The notes under the pieces were generated by a model. The model saw nothing but the letters and a program-made list of their open reading frames with translations. It ran no database searches and had not been told where the DNA came from. Below are positions 43,705-51,223 of a DNA stretch of 64,000 nucleotides, one piece after another. This DNA is from JBEICQ01 sp046297395. Its GTDB lineage: Bacteria > Bacteroidota > Bacteroidia > UBA4408. How positions within the stretch are numbered: position 1 is the first letter of the stretch; each line of letters starts with the position of its first letter. The stretch covers positions 7,851 through 71,850 of the forward strand of contig JBKCNM010000095.1 of assembly GCA_046297395.1 (NCBI GenBank), in the 5' to 3' direction. Position numbers and translations under genes: made by a program.

Positions 43705-46143
43705 ATGAACAATAAAACAACCACTGTTTCCCCGGTTGGCGGGAGTTTGAATGAGTCACTGCCTGCCATGGATTCCTGGCAAAGAACTCCAAACGGATTG
43801 CTGATACAGACTGCACTTGCCAATATCGAAATGACCATTTACGACCATGCAGTTATTCGAACCAATATTTTCCGAAACCATGCAAGGCCGGGAAAAGTTT
43901 CCTATGCGGTACATGCCCAACCCAAAGGAATTGCGTTCGACATCATTGAAGAATCTGACAAACTGGTAATTGACACCGGCATTTTGCGCTTGCAAATTCT
44001 TAAAAACCCTGTGCGTTTTGCATATTACAATGCGGATGGTCGATTGCTAAATACAGATGATCCGGCTTTTGGCACTTCATGGATTGGAACAGAGGTGAGT
44101 ACCTATAAGACGATGCATGCCGATGAAAAATACATTGGGATGGGCGAAAAAACCGGCAATCTCAACCGCAGAGGAAAAGCATATACTCATTGGAACACAG
44201 ATAAATTCGGATATGCAGCAGATGCAGATCCTCTGTATCTCTCCACCCCGTTTTTTATTGGTTTGCGGGAAGGGCTTTGTTACGGGATTTTCATGGATAA
44301 CCCGCACAAATCGGTGGTGAGTTTCGGCGCATCAAACAACCGCTTTATGTATTACTCTGCCGCTGATGGTAACATGGATTCCTATTTTTTCGGGGGACCA
44401 TCGGTGGCAGACATTATTGCCCAGTACAGTGCACTTACGGGAACCATGGAGATGCCTCCATTGTGGAGTTTGGGATTTCAGCAATGCAGGTACAGTTATT
44501 ATCCGGAAACAGAACCCCTCAACGCAGCACGAACTTTCAGGGAAAAGGATATTCCCTGTGATGTGATTTACCTGGATATTCACTACATGGATGCTTATAA
44601 AGTTTTTACCTGGCATCCATCAAGATTTCCCGATCCTAAAAGGCTTACGGATACATTGAAGAACCTTGGATTTAGCTTGGTGGTGATTCTGGATCCGGGA
44701 ATCAAAACAGAAAAAGGATACAAGGCCTATGAGGAGGCACTCGAGCAGGATTTGTTTGTAAAATATCCTGATGGAAATGTTTACGAAGGACAGGTATGGC
44801 CGGGATGGAGTGCATTTCCTGATTTTACCAATCCTCTTGCCCGCAGCTGGTGGGCAGAACAAATCAAGTTCCTTACCGACTCGGGAGTTGAAGGCTTTTG
44901 GAACGACATGAACGAGCCTGCAGCCTGGGGACAACATTTGCCTGATTTGATTGAATTTAATTTTGATGGCGAAGGAGCCTCTCACCGCAAGGCGCGGAAT
45001 GTTTACGGGATGCAAATGGCAAGAGCAACTTATGAAGGAGGAAAGAAACACCTCGGGAAAAGACCATTTGTTTTAACACGGGCCGGATTCAGTGGTGTGC
45101 AGAGGTATGCAGCCGTTTGGACAGGAGACAATACAAGTTCTGATGAACACATGCTTGCCGGTGTTCGCCTGGTAAATGCCATGGGCCTGGCAGGTATTGC
45201 CAATGCCGGTTATGATATCGGTGGTTTTGCAGGCGAATGCAATGCCACCTTGTTTTCAAGATGGATTGCCATCGGGGCTTGTTCTCCTTTCTTTCGTTCT
45301 CATGCCATGGTAAACAGCCGCGATTCAGAACCCTGGACCTACGGCGAGGAAGCAGAGGATATTTCCAGAAATTACATCAAGTTAAGGTATAAACTCATGC
45401 CTTATTTGTATAGCACATTTTATGAAGCCTCACAAACCGGCATGCCGGTGCAGAGAAGTCTCGCCATAGATTATTACCGGGATGAGAAGATTTTTGCTTC
45501 TGCCTTTCAAAACCAATATCTCTTTGGAAGCGCTATCCTTGTATGTCCGGCCGAAAGCAACAAAGAGTATCTAAAAACTTATTTGCCGGAAGGAAAATGG
45601 TATGACTTTTTAACCGATAAAAAATTTGAAGGCAGCAGTGAACATCTTGTTGAGCTTCACCGCGAAACCCTGCCCCTCTATGTGAAAGCAGGATCAATTT
45701 TGCCCATGCAAACAGTGGTATCTAACCTCAAGATAAAGCCTGAAACTACGCTTGATATTCACCTGTATGAAGGTGCAGATGCATCCTTTACCTATTATGA
45801 AGACGATGGTGAAAGCTATGACTACCTGCAAGGAAAATATTACAAACGAAAAATCATTCATAAGCACTCGCAGCGTGAATTGTGTTTTGACGAAGCAGAG
45901 GGAAGTCTTACCAGCCACTTCAAAGAAGTGCGGATATTCTTCCATGGCTTTGCCGGTTATAAAAATTCGGTGAGGTGCAATGGTGCTGAATTGCCTATAC
46001 AAATGGAACACATTTCGCACATGGAGCCCCTGAGTGATTTTGACCCATACCACAAACCGCCCAAGGACAGGGTGGTAATCATGGATATCAATACAGTAAG
46101 GGTTCCTTTTGTCAAAGAAGCTTTTTCTCTCACCTGGGGATAA
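43705..46143 (+). CDS. Glycoside hydrolase family 31 alpha-glucosidase-like enzyme
   Basis: 812-residue retaining glycosidase, possibly cytosolic or periplasmic: there is no clear signal peptide at the ATG (MNNKTTTVSPVGG). The GH31 barrel is evident. The catalytic nucleophile is Asp401 in GFWNDMNEPA, and the acid/base Asp is in RYAAVWTGDNTSSDEH. The N-terminal beta domain (about 1-240) and C-terminal beta domains (about 590-812) fit the family. Activity is most likely alpha-glucosidase or alpha-xylosidase; substrate is not determined here. No other carbohydrate gene is in the same operon, although a GT4 glycosyltransferase follows 119 bases downstream. Confidence 0.92.
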   Translation: MNNKTTTVSPVGGSLNESLPAMDSWQRTPNGLLIQTALANIEMTIYDHAVIRTNIFRNHARPGKVSYAVHAQPKGIAFDIIEESDKLVIDTGILRLQILKNPVRFAYYNADGRLLNTDDPAFGTSWIGTEVSTYKTMHADEKYIGMGEKTGNLNRRGKAYTHWNTDKFGYAADADPLYLSTPFFIGLREGLCYGIFMDNPHKSVVSFGASNNRFMYYSAADGNMDSYFFGGPSVADIIAQYSALTGTMEMPPLWSLGFQQCRYSYYPETEPLNAARTFREKDIPCDVIYLDIHYMDAYKVFTWHPSRFPDPKRLTDTLKNLGFSLVVILDPGIKTEKGYKAYEEALEQDLFVKYPDGNVYEGQVWPGWSAFPDFTNPLARSWWAEQIKFLTDSGVEGFWNDMNEPAAWGQHLPDLIEFNFDGEGASHRKARNVYGMQMARATYEGGKKHLGKRPFVLTRAGFSGVQRYAAVWTGDNTSSDEHMLAGVRLVNAMGLAGIANAGYDIGGFAGECNATLFSRWIAIGACSPFFRSHAMVNSRDSEPWTYGEEAEDISRNYIKLRYKLMPYLYSTFYEASQTGMPVQRSLAIDYYRDEKIFASAFQNQYLFGSAILVCPAESNKEYLKTYLPEGKWYDFLTDKKFEGSSEHLVELHRETLPLYVKAGSILPMQTVVSNLKIKPETTLDIHLYEGADASFTYYEDDGESYDYLQGKYYKRKIIHKHSQRELCFDEAEGSLTSHFKEVRIFFHGFAGYKNSVRCNGAELPIQMEHISHMEPLSDFDPYHKPPKDRVVIMDINTVRVPFVKEAFSLTWG

Positions 46144-46208
46144 TCAATCATTGCTGCTCATAGGGAAACCAAGCCGGAAGAGGGCTGCATTTAGGTATAC
46201 AAATTCAT

Positions 46209-46216
46209 TACTTTTG
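46209..46216 (+). promoter_or_regulatory. -7 box TACTTTTG upstream of the GT4 gene
   Basis: Exact TAnnTTTG match 46 bases before the ATG at 46263. The downstream GAAGGAGG is a good purine-rich match, but too far from the ATG to be its ribosome-binding site. Confidence 0.4.
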
Positions 46217-46262
46217 GAAGGAGGTTTGCTAAGTCTCCTGACTGGCTCTATTTCCTGATGTG

Positions 46263-47408
46263 ATGAAGATATTGTTTGTCATTCCCACCTTGTCTTGCGG
46301 AGGAGCAGAAGTGCTTACATGCGGACTTGCGCTTGAACTAGTCGAAAGAGGTCACAAGGTGAAAATTCTTTGTCACCTACCTCTGCATGCAAGCCACAGC
46401 ATGATTCCCGACAGAAAAAAACTCGAAGAATCGGTGGAGGTAGTGGTTTGTAAGGATACGGTTGACTTTCATTTTCTAAGGCCTACCGTTGTTCATGTTC
46501 CCACTTTAAGAAAAATACTGGATGAGTTTTGTCCCGATGTGGTACACTCCAATTTGTTTTTTTCTGAATTGTATTCCCGCTCGCTCATCCATCCCAATAC
46601 CACCTATATCACACATGTGCATGACAACATGTTTCAGTTGAAGGCTGTTTCGTTGAAAACTTTCTTTTCCAAAAAACTATTGGTGTCAGCATGGGAAAGG
46701 TTTTGGATATTGAAAAAATACAAGGCTTCTCGTACGCGGTTTTTGGCAATTTCGCCTGATGTAAGAACATTTTTGCAAGAAAATTTACCCCTCTCTCTCC
46801 ACGACATCACCTATATTCCCAATGCTATTAACCTCAAGCGATTTGCAGGAAAAAAGTCAAGTTTTATGGCCGATGGAATACTCAAGATTATTTCGGTAGG
46901 CAGTTTAGTAAAGAAAAAAAACCATGCGCTTCTAATCAGTGTATCATCGCTTCTTAAAGAGCAAAGAATACCTCATCGTATAGATGTGTATGGAGAGGGG
47001 CCCCTCAGAGCCCAACTGGAAGAAGATATCTCAAAACACTCTCTGCAAAAAAGTATTTTTTTTCATGGACACAGTGGAGAAATTCCTCAAAAAATGCATG
47101 CGTCTGACCTGTATATCCATCCCGCTACTTACGAGCCATTTGGACTTGTATTGCTGGAGGCAATGGCTTCAGGGCTTCCTGTAATCTCCCTTGATGGCTA
47201 TGGCAACCGGGAGCTCATCAAGGAGGGATACAACGGATTTTTATTGCCCAATGCTGCGACAGCTCATGAAATCAAAAACAAAATTGATTGGTTTCTTGAA
47301 GAACCTGCAAGGTTCGTTGAAATAGCTGAGCATGGACTTGGTTTTTGTCTCGACTATGGCATGCAAGTATATGCCAACAAGCTCATTGATCTGTATCGGA
47401 GAGCATAA
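46263..47408 (+). CDS. GT4-type glycosyltransferase
   Basis: Cytoplasmic, peripheral glycosyltransferase of 381 residues with the two-Rossmann GT-B fold. The N-terminal MKILFVIPTLSCGGAEVLTCGLA and the C-terminal EPFGLVLLEAMASGLPVISL (donor-binding Glu) are typical of GT4 (RfaB/PelF/WcaL-like). The acceptor and sugar are unknown; it probably builds surface polysaccharide. ATG 46263 gives the standard start; the GTG at 46260 is only one codon longer. The gene stands alone, convergent with the T9SS hydrolase gene. Confidence 0.9.
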   Translation: MKILFVIPTLSCGGAEVLTCGLALELVERGHKVKILCHLPLHASHSMIPDRKKLEESVEVVVCKDTVDFHFLRPTVVHVPTLRKILDEFCPDVVHSNLFFSELYSRSLIHPNTTYITHVHDNMFQLKAVSLKTFFSKKLLVSAWERFWILKKYKASRTRFLAISPDVRTFLQENLPLSLHDITYIPNAINLKRFAGKKSSFMADGILKIISVGSLVKKKNHALLISVSSLLKEQRIPHRIDVYGEGPLRAQLEEDISKHSLQKSIFFHGHSGEIPQKMHASDLYIHPATYEPFGLVLLEAMASGLPVISLDGYGNRELIKEGYNGFLLPNAATAHEIKNKIDWFLEEPARFVEIAEHGLGFCLDYGMQVYANKLIDLYRRA

Positions 47409-47537
47409 GCTTGGGTTCTCTCTCTAATTGGCATCATCGCATAAAAATGATTCACACAAGGTATAGAGAAATTTAAGAGACATTTCTTCACTCATCAGAA
47501 AATGTCTATTCATGGATGGTACCTAACAAGTGAAAGT

Positions 47538-48728
47538 TTATTTGCTCTCGCTTTGCATCCGAACAAAGGGTAAACTGCTATCTTCTACTTGAAGAATATA
47601 AAATCCGTTTACTGCATTTTCTAAAATATAATGATTGCCTGAAGATTGGAAAATTCCTGAAGCAACCATTTGTCCGAAGAGATTAAAGATGATGTAGGGT
47701 CGTCCAATTAATTGCGCATCTACATGGGCGATTACTTTATCTGAAGTATGATATATTGATATTTTTTTCTCTTTTTTCAGTGCTGAAGTACCACTGGAAA
47801 TACATGAAAGGTCATTGTTCTGCGCAGAGGAAATACCGCTTCCTGCATTGAGCAAATCTTGAAACAAATCGCCCTGCGCACATTGTCCCTTGAGATAAAA
47901 ATCGAGCCATGGATTGAGGAGAGAGAAAACTGTACTTTGTTGTGCGCTTGCACTGATGCTTGCTTGTGGTGAGCAGGATAACTGTCCCAAAGAACAATTT
48001 AGGTTATTGGATGCAAACTGGCAATGGTCTCCGCCCGTGATGCTCAAATAAGTTTTGGCGTCACTGAATAAGGAATCATACAATGGGAGCTGATGCACAG
48101 ATGGTGGTGTTACACAATCATTGCTGCCGGCAAAAACCAGGCAAGGTAAATTGCTCTCATTGTTTAAAGGCGCATAAGGCGGATTGGTAATGGCAGGAGC
48201 CATCACCGCCATGGCCGTGATGCCCGGGTTAAACTGTTTTGCCAGAAAAGAAGCACCGCCTCCCATGGAATGACCCATCACGGCAGAGGTGGAATCCACT
48301 ATGCCAAAATAGGGAGATGAAGGATTTGTATTCTCCGTCTGCATGAATGAGCAGAGAAAGGCAAGATCTTGAGCAAAATTTGAATGAGAGGGAGAAAAGC
48401 CTGATTCGGTAGTCGGAAAAACCATGATGTATCCCCTGGGCACAAGATTGTTCCAGTAGATGTCGTAAGCCGACCAGGTCATCACAAATCCATGACCAAA
48501 AACAAGCAAGGGGAATTGCGCTTGCACCGGCGGAACATTATCGCCCGCACTTGTTGCAGGATAATATACCTCGCAGGGAATGCTCCTGTTGTTGCGGTTT
48601 GCATCGGTAAAGGTGGTTTGGCGATGGCCAATAGGGTAGGGCTGAGCCATGCTTTGGTTTGCTGCCACAATAAAAATGAGCAAACAAAACAAGTGGAGGC
48701 AATACCTCACAGATTGATTTTTTTTCAT
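47538..48728 (-). CDS. Secreted alpha/beta hydrolase (PAF-acetylhydrolase/chlorophyllase-like) with T9SS sorting domain
   Basis: 396 residues. The signal peptide (CLHLFCLLIFIVAANQSMAQ) ends near residue 29. The hydrolase core has the HGFVMTW oxyanion segment, the nucleophile elbow GHSMGGGASF and the catalytic His in TGGDHCQFA, with a likely Asp in AGSNDCVTP. The C-terminal ~75 residues (SIYHTSDKVIAHVDAQLIGRPYIIFNLFGQMVASG…NGFYILQVEDSSLPFVRMQSE) fit a T9SS type A sorting domain. The start ATG is at 48728; the ORF frame opens at TTG 48737. Substrate is unknown; it could be a lipase or esterase. Confidence 0.85.
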   Translation of the reverse strand: MKKNQSVRYCLHLFCLLIFIVAANQSMAQPYPIGHRQTTFTDANRNNRSIPCEVYYPATSAGDNVPPVQAQFPLLVFGHGFVMTWSAYDIYWNNLVPRGYIMVFPTTESGFSPSHSNFAQDLAFLCSFMQTENTNPSSPYFGIVDSTSAVMGHSMGGGASFLAKQFNPGITAMAVMAPAITNPPYAPLNNESNLPCLVFAGSNDCVTPPSVHQLPLYDSLFSDAKTYLSITGGDHCQFASNNLNCSLGQLSCSPQASISASAQQSTVFSLLNPWLDFYLKGQCAQGDLFQDLLNAGSGISSAQNNDLSCISSGTSALKKEKKISIYHTSDKVIAHVDAQLIGRPYIIFNLFGQMVASGIFQSSGNHYILENAVNGFYILQVEDSSLPFVRMQSESK

Positions 48729-48839
48729 GTGTTTCAATAAAAAATAAAAGTAGTGTAAATTGAAATGGTAAATAAGTATGCCGCTCAGAATTATTATATT
48801 ACTGATACTTACCGGTTCAATGATGAAGTGCCGGAGGAA

Positions 48840-49130
48840 TTATTTTTTAATGAAGGAATAAGAACGCCTGAGTTCGGTGAACCAATAAAAAATAAGGAAG
48901 GGCAGTACAACAAAGGATAATTTATTGAAGGAGGCTGCAGCAGCGAAATCAAAGTGAATCAAATGCATGATGCCACGCGTCATGCCGCAACCATAACACT
49001 CCATGTCGAGCAAAAGAACGGACAGACACATGGGTGGTCCGCTGTCAAAAAAATCAGCGGGCAGAATGATTAGTACCAAGGGTACAATCAGCAGCCCGCT
49101 GAAATATAAAAGGTAGATGTTCTTTTTCAA
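48840..49130 (-). CDS. DUF2752 membrane protein
   Basis: Small membrane protein of 96 residues with two hydrophobic helices (LLYFSGLLIVPLVLIILPADFF and KLSFVVLPFLIFYWF). Between them is the DUF2752 signature CYGCGMTRGIMHLIHFDFAAA, with a Cys-x-x-Cys pair and His. The family is widespread and of unknown function. The start is TTG at 49130: no ATG or GTG precedes the conserved part, and the upstream stop of the TM2 lipoprotein gene is only 18 bases away, so the two are probably co-transcribed (TM2 gene first). Confidence 0.85.
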   Translation of the reverse strand: MKKNIYLLYFSGLLIVPLVLIILPADFFDSGPPMCLSVLLLDMECYGCGMTRGIMHLIHFDFAAAASFNKLSFVVLPFLIFYWFTELRRSYSFIKK

Positions 49131-49148
49131 GAACAGAGAAGTTGCCTT

Positions 49149-49760
49149 TTAAAGTGTTTTCTCGTAACCGCCGTCTTTGGGTTTTAAATCGCCGGTGATG
49201 ATGCGAATTAAATCAATCAAAGCCCATATGCCGCAACCGCCTGCTGTGAGCAACTGGATGATTCCCTCAGTGGTGTAACCCAGATAGAAACGGTGAATAC
49301 CCAAAGTGCCTATGAAAAAGCAAAGTAAAAGAGCAATCAGCTGGCTTTTTCCTCCTCCATCTTTCTTTGTCATTTCCTTTGCTTTCTTGCTATTGTTTTT
49401 AACCAGGTGTTTTACTTCTTTCTTGCTCATGCCGCTGAGCAAAGAAGCCTTGCGCAAGAGGTTAAAAGATTTTGCAGAAGTCATTTTCATAGAAATGTTC
49501 TTTTCAGCAGAGGCTGTAAGAACTTCGGTAGCAGGCTTGCTTATTGCCAAAGCAGAAGGAGCAACCGACAACATGGGAGCCATGTGTGACTGCTTGTTTT
49601 GGGCATCTTTGGTTTTTACATCCGCGCGGGCAGTTGCTGTTTTGGAATTGTTCCATTCAATGTGGTAACCGGGCATATATACCCTTTTCTCCATGGTGCA
49701 AGAAGAAGTGAGTAAAGCAGCAGCTGCGCCCACCAGAAACAGTTGTTTGAGTGTTCTCAT
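49149..49760 (-). CDS. Lipoprotein with C-terminal TM2 domain
   Basis: 203-residue protein: the signal peptide ends at lipobox LLTSSC (Cys21). The middle part (about 30-130) is rich in Ala, Ser, Thr and Lys and low in complexity. The C-terminal TM2 domain (KSQLIALLLCFFIGTLGIHRFYLGYTTEGIIQLLTAGGCGIWALIDLIRIITGD) has two transmembrane helices with the conserved GxHRFY turn and the W-x-x-DL element. I chose ATG 49760, directly after a TTTG-rich repeat (49761-49830). The longer frame to 49865 is encoded by that repeat and is not credible. Role unknown. Confidence 0.85.
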   Translation of the reverse strand: MRTLKQLFLVGAAAALLTSSCTMEKRVYMPGYHIEWNNSKTATARADVKTKDAQNKQSHMAPMLSVAPSALAISKPATEVLTASAEKNISMKMTSAKSFNLLRKASLLSGMSKKEVKHLVKNNSKKAKEMTKKDGGGKSQLIALLLCFFIGTLGIHRFYLGYTTEGIIQLLTAGGCGIWALIDLIRIITGDLKPKDGGYEKTL

Positions 49761-49830
49761 TTGTTTGTTGTTTGTTGTTTGTTGTTTTGTGTTTTTTGTT
49801 TTGTGTTTGTTGTTTTGTGTTTGTTGTTTG
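49761..49830. repeat. Imperfect TTTG/TTTGTTG simple repeat before the TM2 lipoprotein start
   Basis: About 70 bases of TTTGTTG-like units (TTGTTTG, TTTTGTG and variants) directly upstream of the ATG at 49760 on the minus strand, where they read CAAACAACAAAC. The unit length is 7 with interruptions. On the plus strand the repeats contain many TTTG elements. It may change length by slippage. Confidence 0.75.
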
Positions 49831-49969
49831 AATATCAAGGAATGCATTTTAAAACAATCCTTCAATACTTACCAAGCACAAATCCAAAACTAAAATATTC
49901 TCAAACAAAAAAATCAAAATGTTGATATTTTGTCAATAAATATTTTTGATCCTCGCCTTCTCAACGACA

Positions 49970-51190
49970 TTATGTATTGTCTTTTAAGCCGAGCTTGAGG
50001 TTGTGCCCCAGCTTGTCCTTCTTGGTTTGCAGGTAGCCTGCATTGTGAGGATTTGATTCGATTTCGATGGGTATATTTTCTACTATTTCCAGGCCATAAC
50101 CCAATAATCCTGCCCGTTTCCGCGGATTGTTGGTGATCAGCTTTATTTTGGAAATCCCCAGATCCCTCAATATCTGCGCCCCGATGCCATAGTCCCTTTC
50201 ATCCATTTTAAAACCGAGATGGGCATTTGCCTCTACGGTATCCATCCCTTCTTCTTTCAGTTTGTATGCTTTTAGTTTGTTCAGCAATCCAATGCCTCGT
50301 CCTTCCTGATTCAGATAAACAATTACGCCTCTTCCTTCTTTCTCTATCATCTCCATGGCTTTGTGTAACTGAGGACCACAATCGCACCTGCAACTTCCAA
50401 AAATATCGCCGGTGAGGCAAGAACTATGCATGCGCACCAATACCGGCTCTCCCAGGCTCCAGCTGCCTTTGATTAGGGCAAGATGATCCTGGTCTGTATT
50501 GATTTGTTTGTATGCCTGTAGGGAAAAGTTACCCAATTGGGTGGGCATCTGCACCTGCACTTCTTTCCTGATAAAACTTTCATGCTTCAAGCGATAGGCA
50601 ATCAAATCTTTGATGCTTACGATTTTCAGGCTGAATTTCAAGGCAATCTCTTTTAAATCTTCGAGTCTGGCCATGCTGCCGTCTTCATTCATGATTTCTA
50701 CAATCACTCCTGCCGGTTCAAATCCTGCCAGCCTTGCCAAATCGATAGCTGCCTCGGTATGCCCGGCGCGTTTTAATACACCTAAACGCTGGGCACGCAG
50801 GGGAAATATATGCCCGGGCTTACCCAATTCTTCGGGTTTGATGTCTGGATCTATCAATGCGAGGATGGTTTTTGCACGGTCATGTGCAGAGATGCCGGTT
50901 GTGCATCCATGTCCGATTAAATCTACAGACACCGTAAATGGCGTTTCGTAGGCTGCACTGTTTTGGTGCACCATGAGCCCGAGTCCGAGGGCATCACAAC
51001 GATCTTCAATCAGGGGAGCACAAATCAATCCCCGTCCGTGAGTGGCCATAAAATTGATGATTTCCGGACTTATTGTCCTTGCCGCACAAACAAAATCTCC
51101 TTCATTTTCCCTGTCTTCATCATCCACAACAATCACAACTTTTCCTTTTTTTATTTCTTCGATGGCACTTTCAATGGTATCTAATGACAT
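49970..51190 (-). CDS. ribBA: Bifunctional 3,4-dihydroxy-2-butanone-4-phosphate synthase / GTP cyclohydrolase II
   Basis: Two-domain riboflavin-pathway enzyme, 406 residues. The N-terminal RibB domain (about 1-205) has GKVVIVVDDEDRENEGDFV and HGRGLICAPL. The C-terminal RibA domain (about 210-400) has the zinc site SSCLTGDIFGSCRCDCG and the catalytic block YLNQEGRGIGLLNKLKAYKLKEEG. Both domains look complete. It follows the AsmA gene by 33 bases. I found no FMN riboswitch signature in the short upstream gap. Other riboflavin genes are not in the window. Confidence 0.98.
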   Translation of the reverse strand: MSLDTIESAIEEIKKGKVVIVVDDEDRENEGDFVCAARTISPEIINFMATHGRGLICAPLIEDRCDALGLGLMVHQNSAAYETPFTVSVDLIGHGCTTGISAHDRAKTILALIDPDIKPEELGKPGHIFPLRAQRLGVLKRAGHTEAAIDLARLAGFEPAGVIVEIMNEDGSMARLEDLKEIALKFSLKIVSIKDLIAYRLKHESFIRKEVQVQMPTQLGNFSLQAYKQINTDQDHLALIKGSWSLGEPVLVRMHSSCLTGDIFGSCRCDCGPQLHKAMEMIEKEGRGVIVYLNQEGRGIGLLNKLKAYKLKEEGMDTVEANAHLGFKMDERDYGIGAQILRDLGISKIKLITNNPRKRAGLLGYGLEIVENIPIEIESNPHNAGYLQTKKDKLGHNLKLGLKDNT

Positions 51191-51223
51191 ATGTCTTTTT
51201 TTTAATTGATGTGGTATGCTGGA

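Noticed and set aside
49761..49830. CRISPR-like repeat array
   Set aside because: Units are 7-base simple repeats without spacers; no cas genes nearby.
51191..51223. FMN riboswitch ahead of ribBA
   Set aside because: Only 33 bases separate ribBA from the AsmA gene, too short for an RFN element, and no such conserved sequence is visible.
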